Below, one piece after another: positions 1 to 10,610 of a stretch of DNA of 64,000 nt; position 1 is the first letter of the stretch; each line of letters begins with the position of its first letter. Under the pieces are notes generated by a model. The model saw only the letters and a list, made by a program, of their open reading frames with translations. It did no database searches and had not been told where the DNA came from. Source of the stretch: Lepeophtheirus salmonis (lineage: Eukaryota > Arthropoda > Copepoda > Siphonostomatoida > Caligidae); NCBI RefSeq assembly GCF_016086655.4, contig NC_052135.2, positions 11,932,363 to 11,996,362 of the forward strand, written 5' to 3'. The position numbers and the translations under genes were made by a program.

Positions 1-105
1 CAACCCCCCTTAAACGACGGTGGATACCAAAAATGATACCCATTTATTTTTTAACATCAGTAATGATGTTGTGTTTTAAAAATGATGATGGGCGTGGGAC
101 TCCCT

Positions 106-524
106 TCAAATGTGTTCTTGCCTAAAACGGGCTGAACTCTCTGTATTTCCTATTTGTTTCTGCCAGATTGTGTTATACTTGCCGACATACATTGACTCTC
201 TTAATAAGTCGGTTGATTGATGTTTTTTAGAAGGCGAGAATTGAGTCACTTGATTGCATCCTGGCATTTCTTGAAATCTTAAATATACCATTTAATTGTA
301 AATAAATACTTATGCATCTAGAAAAAGTAATAATGGTATTCAACAAAATTACTTATCGTGAGGCTTGTCAAAAACTTCAAAATAGTTATCAGAATCAGAA
401 AAAATTGAATGAGGTGTTGGACATATTTTTTATCTTGTTCCAATTCAAAATCTTTTGAATCAAAGTATAATTTGGACTCAAGATATTGTCCTATTTCTTC
501 GATGGATAATTTTTTCTTGGACAT
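106..524 (-). other. Two unrecognised short reading frames, possible transposon remnant
   Basis: Two minus-strand frames lie here. The upper one (318-524) begins MSKKKLSIEEIGQYLE, is acidic, then turns hydrophobic; the lower (106-291) has a Cys/Gln/Ser-rich start (MPGCNQ) and an Arg/Glu-rich end. They are in different frames with stops between them, as in a decayed single gene. A short basic-acidic N-terminus of this kind occurs in piggyBac-type transposases, but I cannot recognise a catalytic motif and do not assign a family. The record ends just upstream, so a downstream part could lie outside the window. Confidence 0.2.
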
Positions 525-539
525 CCTTCCACAATAACA

Positions 540-2159
540 GGTGGAATCAGAATGGCTAATTCAGCCAAATCAATGTTTATATTCATAACATGAAGGTACA
601 CGATTCCTTTTTAGAGTTTTTCATTCATGTCTGAACTTGCTTGAACCCGTTGAAACACAATTGTAGAACAAAAAGATAGTTTGGAATGATTGGATATCAA
701 ATATGATATCCACGTCTCTCTAGGTAGTATTCACTATATCGACGAAACTTCATCGTTCTAGAGTTAACTTCACCTTTAAACATAAAAATTGAGTAGCCAT
801 ACACATAGTTACTAGATTATTATAGCCACAGATCGTGTTAGAAAAGCTAACAACCTGTTCATTGGTAGAAAAAAGCACCAACAAGACCCTAATAACATTT
901 AAATATATTTTATGCTCCTAAGCTCAGGGATACTATTACAAACCCTAGAAGGTCCGGATTCACTTGAATAACCTTTCTCATGCACAATGATTATAGAGAA
1001 ATGTGAGTTTTTGTACAAAAACAGTTAATAAGGTCTTTTTTATTTATATCTTTATTGTTTTAAAGATGTTATTCGAGTACAACAACTCAAGATTTATGGC
1101 ACTAATAAGTAACAACTTAACAACAGCTGACAAACAACACAATTTTTTATGGTAGTAGAATATTGTTTTGCTTTGTCATTCAATAAAAAAGACTCTTGGT
1201 TTATTCATTTTCTAGCAAAATTATTCAGTTCCTTTTTGAGGTATAGAGTATTAAAGAATCATAAGAAAATTCAAATATAAATATAATATTTCTATAATAA
1301 AAATATTTTCAGTTCTCTTATGTCAGCTGGTACTTAGTCCCTTCATCATTGAACGTTGTATTTTTAGCTATCAGTAATATACAACATTTACTCGTTATAG
1401 TATTAAAAAATACAGGAACGATATAGTATAAATCAAAATATAATTAATTTTTTTCAAAATTGTTCTCCTATTTTTTATTTACGATTATTGGTCGTTTCTA
1501 TAATGATGATGATTTGAATTTTCAAGCATTTTACTTAAATACATACATATATGTAATACTTAAAAACAGTGGTTCTTAACAATTTTTGGGTTTTAGCCGA
1601 AATGAGATGATCATCTCGCGGTTCATACTAAAGAAAATTTGGCTTTAGTTTTCATTGAACAATAAATAATAAAAACATGATTAAAGTTATTATAACTCTA
1701 ATGACTGTATTTTGCTTGTGAATTATGAGTTATCTTTTTAAAGTTCATATACAGACTGATTGAGGTAATCCTTATTAGCTGATCTACAAGCTCATTAGTA
1801 AGCTTAGTAAGATGCATAAATTTTGACTAAATTCATCTCAAAGATAACAAACTCGCATCCTTAATAAATATAATATAGGATCAAACCAGGGAACTCGGAA
1901 ATCGGTCGTTGGATCCATTTTAATAATGAATAATTTTTAGCGTGGAGGTAATGTTGGTTGATGTAAAAGGCGCGTGATGAAAAAAGAAGGATATTCAGTG
2001 ATGTAAATCTGGATTATTTTTTATCCAGCCCGTTTTTTTGGAATTGGTATTGGGTGAAAAATGAATTTTCTTTTCCTTTGCAGTTGTCATTATTATTTAA
2101 TTCCTGAGTAGTGAACTTCCTTCTAAATAGATTCAATTAGAATTAAAACCTGATTAAAC
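540..2159. other. Gene-free AT-rich stretch
   Basis: No reading frame longer than about 60 codons with protein-like composition, no splice-flanked exon and no member of the repeat families described here was recognised. Composition is uniform and AT-rich with short homopolymer runs. Confidence 0.5.
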
Positions 2160-2164
2160 ATTCG

Positions 2165-2280
2165 TGTGTTCTCATAAAAGATGGAGATTAATCCTTTGGA
2201 TTTGTTGCTGAGTTATAAATATAACTCCTTTTTGGACTCAGAGTAGAAATGAGGATCGAAATCGGAGTAATTTTTAAAAA
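2165..2280 (+). repeat. Dispersed repeat family H, copy 1
   Basis: Resembles 52750-52880 over about 110 bp: both have TCATAAAAG near the start, then GAGTTATAAAT, then GACTCGGAG/GACTCAGAG, then GATCGGTATCGGAATAAT or a close variant. Two diverged copies of an unnamed interspersed repeat. Ends were not resolved. Confidence 0.45.
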
Positions 2281-3600
2281 AATGTACTAATTTATTACCT
2301 TTTCTCCTTCTTCCCTTGTCACAGCTGATTGCCGCTGATCTAGAAATGTCATGAGCTTTATGTTTTCTCTCCTCCAAAACATTCTTCAAATTGTCAAGTT
2401 CATTATTAGTTTCTCTTTTTTTAACATGCCCATTCTACACTGGATTTTCATCACTCTGGATATTACACAACAAAGGTAGAAAATATTGGTGGCAATTGAT
2501 TCCGCATTCAGAGATTATTGCCATAAAAACATAGTTTAGGCTAATTATATCAACACTTTTATTTTACTATTGTTATTAAATAATTTTTTGCAGTCCATAT
2601 GAAAAGTACTCGAAGACAACTTGTTGATAATCCTTGCTTTAAAACCTTGTAAGGATGAAAAATTATTTCCTTCTAATGAAGCCAACTATGTTGGCTTCAT
2701 TAAATCTGCCTCGTTAGATAAAACAAAGACTTTTAAAGCAATAAAACCCTCAAAATTGGTTCTAGTTATTATAATTTATTGGTTTTTTTTAAAGGGGGAG
2801 GGGGGTATGTAATTATGAAGAATCTGTCGTAATTGACTCTTAGTATGTTTATTCGAAAGGACACGCTGAAATGTGGTATTGTGTATTAATATATATTTAA
2901 TATTTCTTAAGTCATCTCAAAAAGAAAATTCCCACGATCCCAAACATAGAAAACGATTAAAAACCGCAGTGATCAAAATATATAATATTGTGTTGATCCA
3001 CGCCTCCTGACTGACTACATCTCTCCTCCTCCTCTTAACAAAACAAAATATAAGATAAATACATAATACCTTCAAGGACTATGAATCTCACTCATATTCG
3101 GAATTATATGCTGCAATATTTTATATCCAGGGCCAATTTTTGGATTATTCTTTGAGGGGGGTTGAATATTATTTCAAATTTTACAAATGACATCTCATTT
3201 TGCTTTATTTTATTTTTTAAGACCTTTTTGAGTTTCTGTTATTGACTTTTTTCATAAAAGTCATGTTTCAATCTATTTCTAAAAAGTCATTTCAATTTAT
3301 TTAAAGTTACTAATTAAAAAATCAAAAAGTTATTTTCTTCTCGTTTTTAAATGTATTTCTAGTTTTAACAGAAAAAAAAGATTTTTTTTTGGTTTATTAA
3401 ATATTTTTAATATTTTGACAACAATTCGGAACCTTTACACAAAATTTTAGTCATCTTTTATCCCACCTTACAGTGGTCACAGGCCAGATTATATCAAAAT
3501 AATGACATCTTCTCAAAAAATTTAATATTTATGTAGTAAAGGAAAAAGAAAACAGGGTTTATTTTCAAAAATTTAGATTCTTTATAAAAACATCTAATAA
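2281..3600. other. Gene-free AT-rich stretch
   Basis: Nothing recognised apart from the short perfect hairpin at 2675-2701. The 3200-3560 part is dominated by A/T homopolymers and repeated AAAGTCAT-like words. Confidence 0.45.
2675..2701. repeat. Perfect 12-bp hairpin
   Basis: AATGAAGCCAAC (2675-2686), loop TAT, GTTGGCTTCATT (2690-2701). The arms are exact reverse complements. No adjacent element was recognised, and the stem is too short for a microRNA precursor. Confidence 0.7.
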
Positions 3601-3603
3601 TTA

Positions 3604-3775
3604 CGAGGGTCGTTTAAAAAGTTAGTGTAAAGTGTGCACTAATGAAAGAAATAAACCGATCTGCCTGAAAGTTGGTGTATGTTCATCCAAAAGATGCTAC
3701 TAACTAAACATAACCTCGATACGACCCAGTAGTGCCATCTCTTGGACTTTACACGGAATTCTTAAACAACCCTCG
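3604..3775. mobile_element. Short mariner-derived MITE (M1), 172 bp
   Basis: Flanked by TA on both sides. Left end CGAGGGTCGTTTAAAAAGT and right end AATTCTTAAACAACCCTCG are imperfect inverted repeats. The interior matches the terminal ~150 bp of the mariner derivatives at 26668-27531 and 50082-50900 (AACTTTC/GAAAGTTGGTG, AAGATGCTAC, AACATAACCTCGAT), so this is a deletion derivative holding only terminal sequence. It codes for nothing and would need a helper transposase. Confidence 0.85.
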
Positions 3776-3777
3776 TA

Positions 3778-4594
3778 AATATCTTTTACAAAAAAATAAG
3801 AAGAAAATCATAAAAAAAACCCAAATTTAAAAACCAAAAGATTCCTCAAAAATGTATTTTACAAATAAATAGAGTTTCTCATAACCTTTATATAAAAAAG
3901 GTCATTTCATCTTTTTTTTAAATAGTTTATTCAAAAATCTACGTTTTTTTATAAAAAAAGACCATAAAAAAGTTTTTAGTAATGTATTTCATCCCACAAA
4001 GAAAATCCTATGGATCATCATAGTGATAAAAATGATTTTTATGCCTCATATCCAAGGTAAGGATCCAAAAGTGACCAAATAGATATTAAGCAAATGACAC
4101 TGTGATTAGAACAATATTATGGAATGTACATAATATTTATTTTACTTACGTTTTTGTACACACAATGTGAAACCTCATTAAATAAATATTTTGTTGGGCA
4201 AATGGCTTCAGGTAATCACAGTACAGCAATAACAACCAAAATGTTGAATAATATATTTAATTGAAAAGCTTATAAAAAGATTAATCAACTACTTCGTTTA
4301 TCATAGAAGAACAGAACAAAAATAGTTGAAATTTTGCAGTCCTGAGTCAGATTCATACAATTATTATTAGTTAGGCTGTGTGGGTATTATATAAACACAT
4401 TCATGAGACGACGACTTTAAGGAACCATTAATTTATATTTATAAATGAAGCACATGGGTGGTCCTTGCAAAGGCTTAAGGGGTTATTAGCAGATGGAATC
4501 CATGTGCATTTATCCATAGTAAAAAGGGAAACGCAAATCCTAATTAGAAAATATTTCCATAACATAGTATATTATTAAAGGAGAATTTATATAA
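3778..4594. other. Gene-free AT-rich stretch
   Basis: A/T-rich with many homopolymers to about 4000. No gene or known repeat was recognised. Confidence 0.45.
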
Positions 4595-5271
4595 CAGGTC
4601 GGCTGAAAAGTTCGTAGGCTCAAATGGCAACACACATTTATTGGGTCAAAATTCGATTTATTTATTCAATGTAGTAACCTCTAAAAATGATAAAAAAATT
4701 ATAATCTGATACCATTTTTTATGTCGGATTTCTCTTGAGCCTCAAAAAAGCCTCAGTTTCGGCCATAACCTCTTCATAACTCTGATTTTCTTTTTCTTTT
4801 TAGGTCTACAGATAGGGCAGATATGTAGAATACAGTGGATGGGGAAGCAATTTGTTGCCTAACGCATGTAATTTTGCCATCTTTTTCAGTGTTTCGTGAC
4901 ACGGTACATAGTGTTGATGAAACAGCATGTTTGTCTACTTTAAATGCATCATCTTCCACTCCCATTTCGCCTTGTTTAAATTTAGCAAACCAATTTACAA
5001 CGGTTTATTTTCGATGGCACAGTATCCAAACGCTGTCCATCAAGCCAATCCTTGGCTTTAAAAGTATTTCTTTCACCAAAAAGCAATGCTTCACTAACTC
5101 ACGAAATTATTTTTTACCCATTTACTCCCAATGCTATATCTCGAGAACCAATTGTCTGACAGCTGACAAACTTGTATATGTATCGTTTGAAGATTGATAC
5201 AATCTAAAAAATCATATGATTTAATTCTAGTGGTGCCATTTATGTGTCAGGCTACAAACTTTTTAGGTGAC
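4595..5271 (-). mobile_element. Degenerate mariner element with internal deletion
   Basis: Ends carry an imperfect inverted repeat: AGGTCGGCTGAAAAGTTCGT on the left and the reverse complement of a related sequence (ACAAACTTTTTAGGTGAC) on the right. On the minus strand the N-terminal transposase region is visible (NWFAKFKQGEMGVEDDA, like the mariner linker before the second helix-turn-helix). A C-terminal stretch resembling mariner (VMKRLWPKLRLF, RGYYIE) follows after the catalytic core is lost. Frames are broken and no DD34D triad remains. Family membership comes from terminal sequence and these motifs; the subfamily is uncertain. Confidence 0.7.
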
Positions 5272-5644
5272 ATAAGATGCTGCGTATTTGGCATTCTCTT
5301 TTTCTGCGAAATTGTCCATCAGCTATACCCCGGGAAACAAATTTTTAAATTTAGGGATCTCAATAAATTCTTGATTATTTAGTTAATAATAAATCGTGTC
5401 AAATTAAAGTAAATTATTGTACATTTTGAAAAGAAAAACAGAAATCCAAATTAATCAACTTACATACATATGTTTCCTACATTAGAAGTTATCAATTTAA
5501 TATTCATTCGTAGGTTTGTTGCTTCGTTGGGGATCATTTATTGTTGATGTACATCATTTGCTCTGCTGCATGAATCGTTAAAAATGAATCTCAAGTGAAC
5601 CTTGAACAATATGCATTCAACATTTTAGTGAATGAATTACATAA
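5272..5644. other. Gene-free stretch
   Basis: No gene or repeat recognised between the mariner remnant and the family A mini-copy. Confidence 0.45.
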
Positions 5645-5722
5645 GCATCTACAGGATTATATATTTATATAATTTGGGAGGGTTGGTAAGGCCAATCCAG
5701 CCAACCCCTGCAGACGCCCCTG
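5645..5722. mobile_element. Family A mini-copy (A1), termini only, 78 bp
   Basis: Left end GCATCTACAGGATTATATAT and right end CAACCCCTGCAGACGCCCCTG (5702-5722) are the two family A termini joined with almost none of the A/T-rich body. The first CAGGG of the left repeat is lost. ATAA occurs on both sides, a possible trace of the target duplication. This is the smallest family A derivative in the window. Confidence 0.7.
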
Positions 5723-6096
5723 ATAAAGAACCTGTAATAATTAAGTACAAGATTTCTCGGGAATGTATCGTAAGTGTAAAACCACGAAAAATCCCGGAAC
5801 ACAAGATCCCAGAAAAGAAACTTTACTGTGGTTCTATACATATTTTCTTAGACATAACTCATCCTAGAATTGAGACTGATATAGATCTTGCTCTCTCCAT
5901 AATACCTACAGTTTTTTACAGTAGAATTTATCTTTATAAATATGTAGGTAGGTAGAAACAATTTATCTCAAATATGCATCGATAAAAAATAACTAAAGAT
6001 TTACACTTTCAATTTGTCTTTTTTGAGAAACCATGAGCAGGTATCCACATACTTACATTCAATCCAAGCTATTTTAATAAAAATATAAATGAAACT
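5723..6096. other. Unassigned stretch with a weak open frame
   Basis: A plus-strand frame stays open to 5955 and contains Lys/Pro/Ile-rich residues (KPRKIPEHKIPEKK). It begins inside the A1 repeat, lacks a recognisable start or splice site, and I know no family for it. Probably not a gene. Confidence 0.3.
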
Positions 6097-6528
6097 GAAG
6101 GGCTGTAGTCACCCTCCCCAAATTAAAAAGTTTTAGCTTTTACTAGAATTTTTATAAGTCATTCAAAAAAATTATGCAGCAGAGCAAATCAATTTAATAT
6201 TTGATTTTTTCCCTGTGTAATTTCATTTTTTGACAATTCTGGATACTTTTTAAAAAAATTAACATTTAAAAAAAAAAATTTAGTAAAAAAAATTAACTTT
6301 TTTTTTTAAATTTTTATCGAAAAAATTTAATTTTTTGGAAATAAGTGGAGATTTTTGAATTTTTATCGGAAAAATAATATTGCAAATTTTTTTCCAAAAA
6401 TATCGTTAATTATTTCCAAAATATTTACTTTTTTTTTTTTGACAAAAAATTTAATATTTTAACTTTTTTTCAAACAAAAAAGATCCAAACACCAAGCCCC
6501 CCTAAATACTAACCTGCAGACCCCCCTG
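6097..6528 (-). mobile_element. Family A copy A2, inverted, left end lost
   Basis: Reads in the inverted sense: GGGCTGTAG..CCTCCCC, AAATTAAAAAG, TTTTACTAGAA, A/T body, ACCAAGCCCCCC, then CCTGCAGACCCCCCTG at the right end. The outer 16-bp repeat is missing on the left. It shares with A3 a body segment containing GCAGCAGAGCAAAT that is absent elsewhere. Confidence 0.75.
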
Positions 6529-7173
6529 TCTAATGAAGGAGCAGACGTCATATCCCTATTTACAATTTACATAATATACCTACTGCATGAGGAATATTAT
6601 CAAGAAGCAATATACATAAATGAAATGCGTGGGTAATGTGGAGGAGAATTCTTCTCAAGTGAAAAAATAGTCCCTCAACGCTCAGTCACAAAATGACTTG
6701 TGTATAATCTGACTTCTACCTGTTCCTATTTATCCGTAAATCCATCCTTATATGAATAATTTCCGTTTAGACGACGGTTTTTCGTTATTTTATTTTGTTC
6801 ATTTTTTTTTTAAACGTGCTGTATATTTGTCCAAGCTACGAAAAAATTGTACACCACCAGGGGTCACTTTTATCATTTTTCTCGAAATAATTGCTATTGT
6901 TTCTTTCCATTACATAATTATCCTTGTGTACAGAGTAATTCATAAGACCCACATCACCCTTAGCGGACAAAAAACAATTTTTGTAGCCAAAATTGATGAC
7001 GTGGTCCTCGTTTCGTCACTTGATTCAGCTCTGGCTCCTTGATAGAAAAGGTCTTAGAAGAAAAATAAAAAAATAGCAATTGCCGTTCAAAGATTTTATT
7101 CGTTAATAGTCCAAATTTTACCACGTTCAGGCGTTGATTTTCAGGTCAATCTCTAAGGCTACTTATAAACTAT
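6529..7173. other. Unassigned stretch, one weak frame
   Basis: A plus-strand frame of 96 codons (6752-7042) has a hydrophobic middle (IIFLEIIAIVSFHYIIILVY) that could span a membrane. It has no recognisable family, homologue or splice context. I do not call it a gene. Confidence 0.3.
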
Positions 7174-7680
7174 GCTTTTAAAAAATGGATATATTTTAGT
7201 CATTCGAGCAAATTATCTAGCAGAGCAAAATATTTAATATTTGAAATTTTGTTCTAAAAAATATGATATTTCATATTTAATTTTTGAAATTGTTTGCAAA
7301 AAAATTATAATGTTCTATGAATAGCTATTCATTTTTCATTTTTTTATTTCTAAAAAAATTATTTTTTGTAATATTAATATATATAATATTAATATTTGAA
7401 ATTTAACTTTGAATTTTTTGAAAAAAAATATTTTTCTTTGAGTAACTATTGATTTTTGAATATTTTTTAGGGAAAATTTAATTTTTCAATTTTTTTTTGT
7501 GAATAATTATGGACTTTGGAATTTTTTTTCAAAAAATTTCACTTTGGATTTGTTTTTTTTCCAAAAAATTTAATGATTGAATTTTTTTCCCAAAAATTGA
7601 ATATTTGCAATTTATTTTGAAGCTTCAAAAAAATCCAAAAACCAAGCCCTCTCCAAAATATAATCCTGCAGACACCCCTG
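7174..7680 (-). mobile_element. Family A copy A3, inverted, left end unclear
   Basis: Body of degenerate AATTTTT.GAATA..TATGGATTTT units, then AACCAAGCCCTCTCC, then TAATCCTGCAGACACCCCTG ending at 7680. Shares with A2 the marker segment AGTCATTC..AGCAGAGCAAA. The left terminal repeat is not visible. Confidence 0.7.
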
Positions 7681-8216
7681 AAATAGAACATTTAGATCAT
7701 ACTCCACAAAATGCACGAACAACAATACAGGCAATAGGTCAGGGTCCATAGGGCAGTAAGGAATTGTTATACTTTGGCCCGTAGTACCACAAAAATCGAC
7801 CTTGTATCTTTTATGGATAAGATTAAATTGACACAAAATCAAACATAACATGAGTCAAAAAGAATAACAATGTGAGAGAAGTAGATATCATGCAGGCTTA
7901 TGCAGTCTTTATATGTATGTTTGCATAACTCGACTTGAATATACGTACATATATTCATGTAGCGAAGAGTTAAAACAATGATATCACCCATGTCGATTCC
8001 AAACCTGTTTAAAAGTGTCACTATGAAAATGTAAAACAGCTAAGAATATTTAAATTAATTAAGTAGATATCATTTATCTCAAGGAAGGAGCTCTCCACTC
8101 TTACAACAAAATGAAAATGATACTTTGAACCCTTTTTGTTAACATTTTATTAGTCACCTCTTTTATACAAGAGAACCCCCAAAATTGAGCACCCAGTACT
8201 CAACATATTCAGAGTT
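7681..8216. other. Gene-free stretch
   Basis: Two overlapping short minus-strand frames exist, partly inside A3. Neither looks like a conserved protein. Confidence 0.4.
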
Positions 8217-8664
8217 CAAGGGCGTTCGCAGGGGGTCGGCTGGAAGGACTGAAGCCTCCCCCTCCCCCAATCTAGGTTTTTTTGCTTTTTACTATTATTT
8301 TTTTTTTCACAAACATTAAAAATTTGAAATTTTTAAACAAACAATAAAAAAATTTGGAATATCTGAAGATTTTTTAAATTTTTTACCAAAAATGTAATAT
8401 TTGAAATATCATTTTCAAAGTTTTTTTAATTTTTAATATTTTTTTCAAAAAAATTTAATTTTTAATTTTTTTTTACAAATAACTATGCAGTTTTGAATTT
8501 TTTTCTATAAAATATAAGATTTCAAATTTATTTTCTTAGACATTTTTACAAAAAAATTAATTTTTTGTGAATGGCTATGGATTCTAGAACTTTTAAGCCT
8601 TCTTACTTCAAACAAATATACATATATATATATATACCTATTTATAATCTTGCGAACGCCACTG
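8217..8664 (-). mobile_element. Family A copy A4, complete, 5-bp target duplication GAGTT
   Basis: Left terminus CAAGGGCGTTCGCAGG and right terminus CTTGCGAACGCCACTG are inverted repeats with a perfect GGCGTTCGCA/TGCGAACGCC core. GAGTT occurs immediately outside both ends (8212-8216 and 8665-8669). The interior runs from the G+C-rich GGAAGGACTGAAGCCTCC segment through TTTTGCTTTTTACTA to the A/T-rich body, so the copy is inverted. It is one of four copies with perfect flanking duplications. Confidence 0.9.
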
Positions 8665-8785
8665 GAGTTCGACCCAAAATTGAAAGAAAACTTTGCCTTT
8701 GGGCTCGAAGAAAATTTAAGAGTACAAATCGACGCACATGACTTGAATAAACAAAATACATTTCCTACTTCAGTAACATACCGTT

Positions 8786-9010
8786 TCCTTTATTGCAACA
8801 GGCAACCTCCCATCCAAAAAGAAATAGAAAAATAGACCTTAAATTAGTTGGTAGTTAGCCCATTCTTCCCAACAACGGAATTATTATTCAATAATTGTTC
8901 ACAGCTTAAAGGAAACTAACTCAAATTCAATCAATCAATGTTTTTTTGTCTTTTGTGTGTTGTTTAATGTAATGTTTAAGACAGAGAAATCATGAGTACC
9001 AAGAAAGATA
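8786..9010 (+). repeat. Dispersed repeat family E, copy E1 (diverged)
   Basis: Contains CCTTTATTGCAACAGGCAAC, AAAAAGAAATAG, TTAGTTGGTAGTTAGCC, ATTGTTCACAGCTTAAAGGA and CAATCAATG in the order seen in E2-E4. Six copies or parts of this ~230-bp repeat occur in the window. No terminal inverted repeats or poly(A) tail were seen and its class is unknown. Confidence 0.65.
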
Positions 9011-9410
9011 TAGCAGAAATTTGAAGAAAAAAAAGACAACGTTTTTGTATATATTATGAGGTTTCAGTTATTTCCTATGTTGAATTGATTCTGAACTCGA
9101 CGTCATCACTTCTCCGTGCTCCTCCCAGAGCTAATCCTGGGGTTCTATTGTATACAGGGGCATCTACAAGATTATATATTGGGAGGGCTTGGTTTTTAAA
9201 AGAAAAAAAAATTACAACTGATGACAAAAAATTAAATTTTTTGGAAAAAAGTATCAAAAATCCACTGCTTTTTAAAAATAGTAACATTTTTTGGACAAAA
9301 ATTTCAAAATAAAAAATTTTTGGACAAAAATTTCAACATTTCACAGTTGTTCACAAATAATTAAATTTTTTGGAGAAAAATTTCAAAAATCAACATCTGT
9401 TCACAAATAA

Positions 9411-10019
9411 TTATTTTTTCTTTTTTCAGAAAATAAATAATATATATTTATTGTAGAAATTGATTTACGTAGATCATAACAATATATAAAATAAAATGGA
9501 GACAAAATTGTGGTTTGTAAATTGTCTACGGGGTGGGTCCATGACAAAAGTAGTTATTTTATTAACAATTTTTAAAATATGTCTGTAAAAATTGGCCTTA
9601 ATTTTTTTATTTCTTTGTTAATTTTTTTTTCTTCAATTGAATGTATTGAAATCTTTGGTAGTTATCTATATTTAATCACAAAGGTGCTCTTTAAGGAACT
9701 TGGCCACACCAAAAGCTCGGATTTTGCCTTCTCCTGAAGATCTTGGCCATCTTATTGTCTGGAATTAAAGTGTTGATTCTTCTCGGGGTACTAAAAACCG
9801 TGCTTCTTGAGGTATGCTCAGAGAAACTTGATGCATTTGGCTCTGGAAGCTTCCTTCTTAGCGACAACGTCGACGATCTCATTGGAGAGCTTCATCGTCT
9901 TCGTTAAACCGAATCCCTTAGGCATGTTGAGAGAGAGAGCGTAAAAAATACTATTTAAACTATTTTAGAGAGTAAAGAAAGATCTGATCACTTCCACAAG
10001 AGGAGACTTTAGAACTAAA
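9411..10019 (-). mobile_element. Retroposed insertion carrying a SWIB-gene copy
   Basis: The insert interrupts A5. TTCACAAATAA stands on both sides (9400-9410 and 10020-10030), a candidate 11-bp target duplication, although the word also occurs naturally in family A bodies. The left end is T-rich (TTATTTTTTCTTTTTT), as expected for the poly(A) tail of a minus-strand cDNA. The coding part is intronless and upstream there is untranslated-leader-like sequence. Together these suggest L1-style reverse transcription of a spliced mRNA. Confidence 0.6.
9672..9925 (-). pseudogene. SWIB-domain protein, processed pseudogene
   Basis: Read from the ATG at 9925 downwards, the translation is MPKGFGLTKTMKLSNEIVDV, then VAKKEASRAKCIKFL, a stop where the SWIB domain normally has Trp (LWAYLKK becomes L*AYLKK), then AYLKKHGF, a second stop, YPEKNQ, a frameshift, PDNKMAKIF, another frameshift, and finally AKFLKEHLCD and a TAA. 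This covers nearly the whole ~75-residue SWIB/MDM2 fold in order. The family includes BAF60-type chromatin proteins and small stand-alone SWIB proteins. At least two stops and two frameshifts make it non-functional. No introns, T-rich 3' side and flanking duplication point to a retrocopy; the parent gene is not in the window. Confidence 0.8.
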
Positions 10020-10185
10020 TTCACAAATAAATAATTTTTTAGAAAAAAAATTCCAAAATTAAATTTTTGGAGAAAAATTAAATAATCAACAGCTGTTCAC
10101 AAATCATTAAATTTTTTGTAAAAAAAATTGAAAAATTAAATTTTCTAGTAAAAGCAAAAATTGCTGGGGCTACAGACCCCGGTCG

Positions 10186-10610
10186 GTATATTATATGTAT
10201 TCATTAGTAAGTTATTTTTATGGGAATCTATGTATTCTACTACGTAGGTATAGTCGGATAGGCCCAGCCCATAGCGTACCTTTACTGTATTGAAAAAGTA
10301 AATCTTTTCCTGACTGATGATTCGTAAGACATCCATTTCCTTGATTGACCCTTGAACCCTTGGTAATAAATAATAATCATAATAGGATTGCAGCTTATAA
10401 ATAGCTTTGTTTTATGGTTGGGAGGGGTGAAACTACCTTAGGAATTTGGGGTTCGTTCATCATTCATGAACATACATCAAGTGAAATGGATTCAAATATG
10501 CTGTTATCGCACTTTACAACCGTTTCCTTAATTAAAAGTATAAAATTGATTGGAATTAATAAGTGCAAACTATATGTACATATATACCTATGACTCTTGA
10601 AAATAAATAC
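10186..10610. other. Gene-free stretch
   Basis: Two short minus-strand frames with no recognisable product. Nothing else seen. Confidence 0.4.

Larger units (their letters stand above)
9155..10185 (+). mobile_element. Family A copy A5, split by a retroposed SWIB copy
   Basis: Left terminus CAGGGGCATCTACAAG with the usual ATTATATATTGGGAGGGCTTGG lead (9170-9191), body to about 9410, then foreign sequence, then body again from about 10020 to TCTAGTAAAAGCAAAAATTG and GGGGCTACAGACCCC. The last ~25 bp of the right terminus are lost. GTATA stands on both sides (9150-9154 and 10186-10190), compatible with the 5-bp duplication rule. Confidence 0.75.

Noticed and set aside
6752..7042. Open frame with a hydrophobic stretch, possible membrane protein
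   Set aside because: A/T-rich DNA readily gives Ile/Phe/Tyr-rich frames; no conserved motif, splice sites or start context support it.
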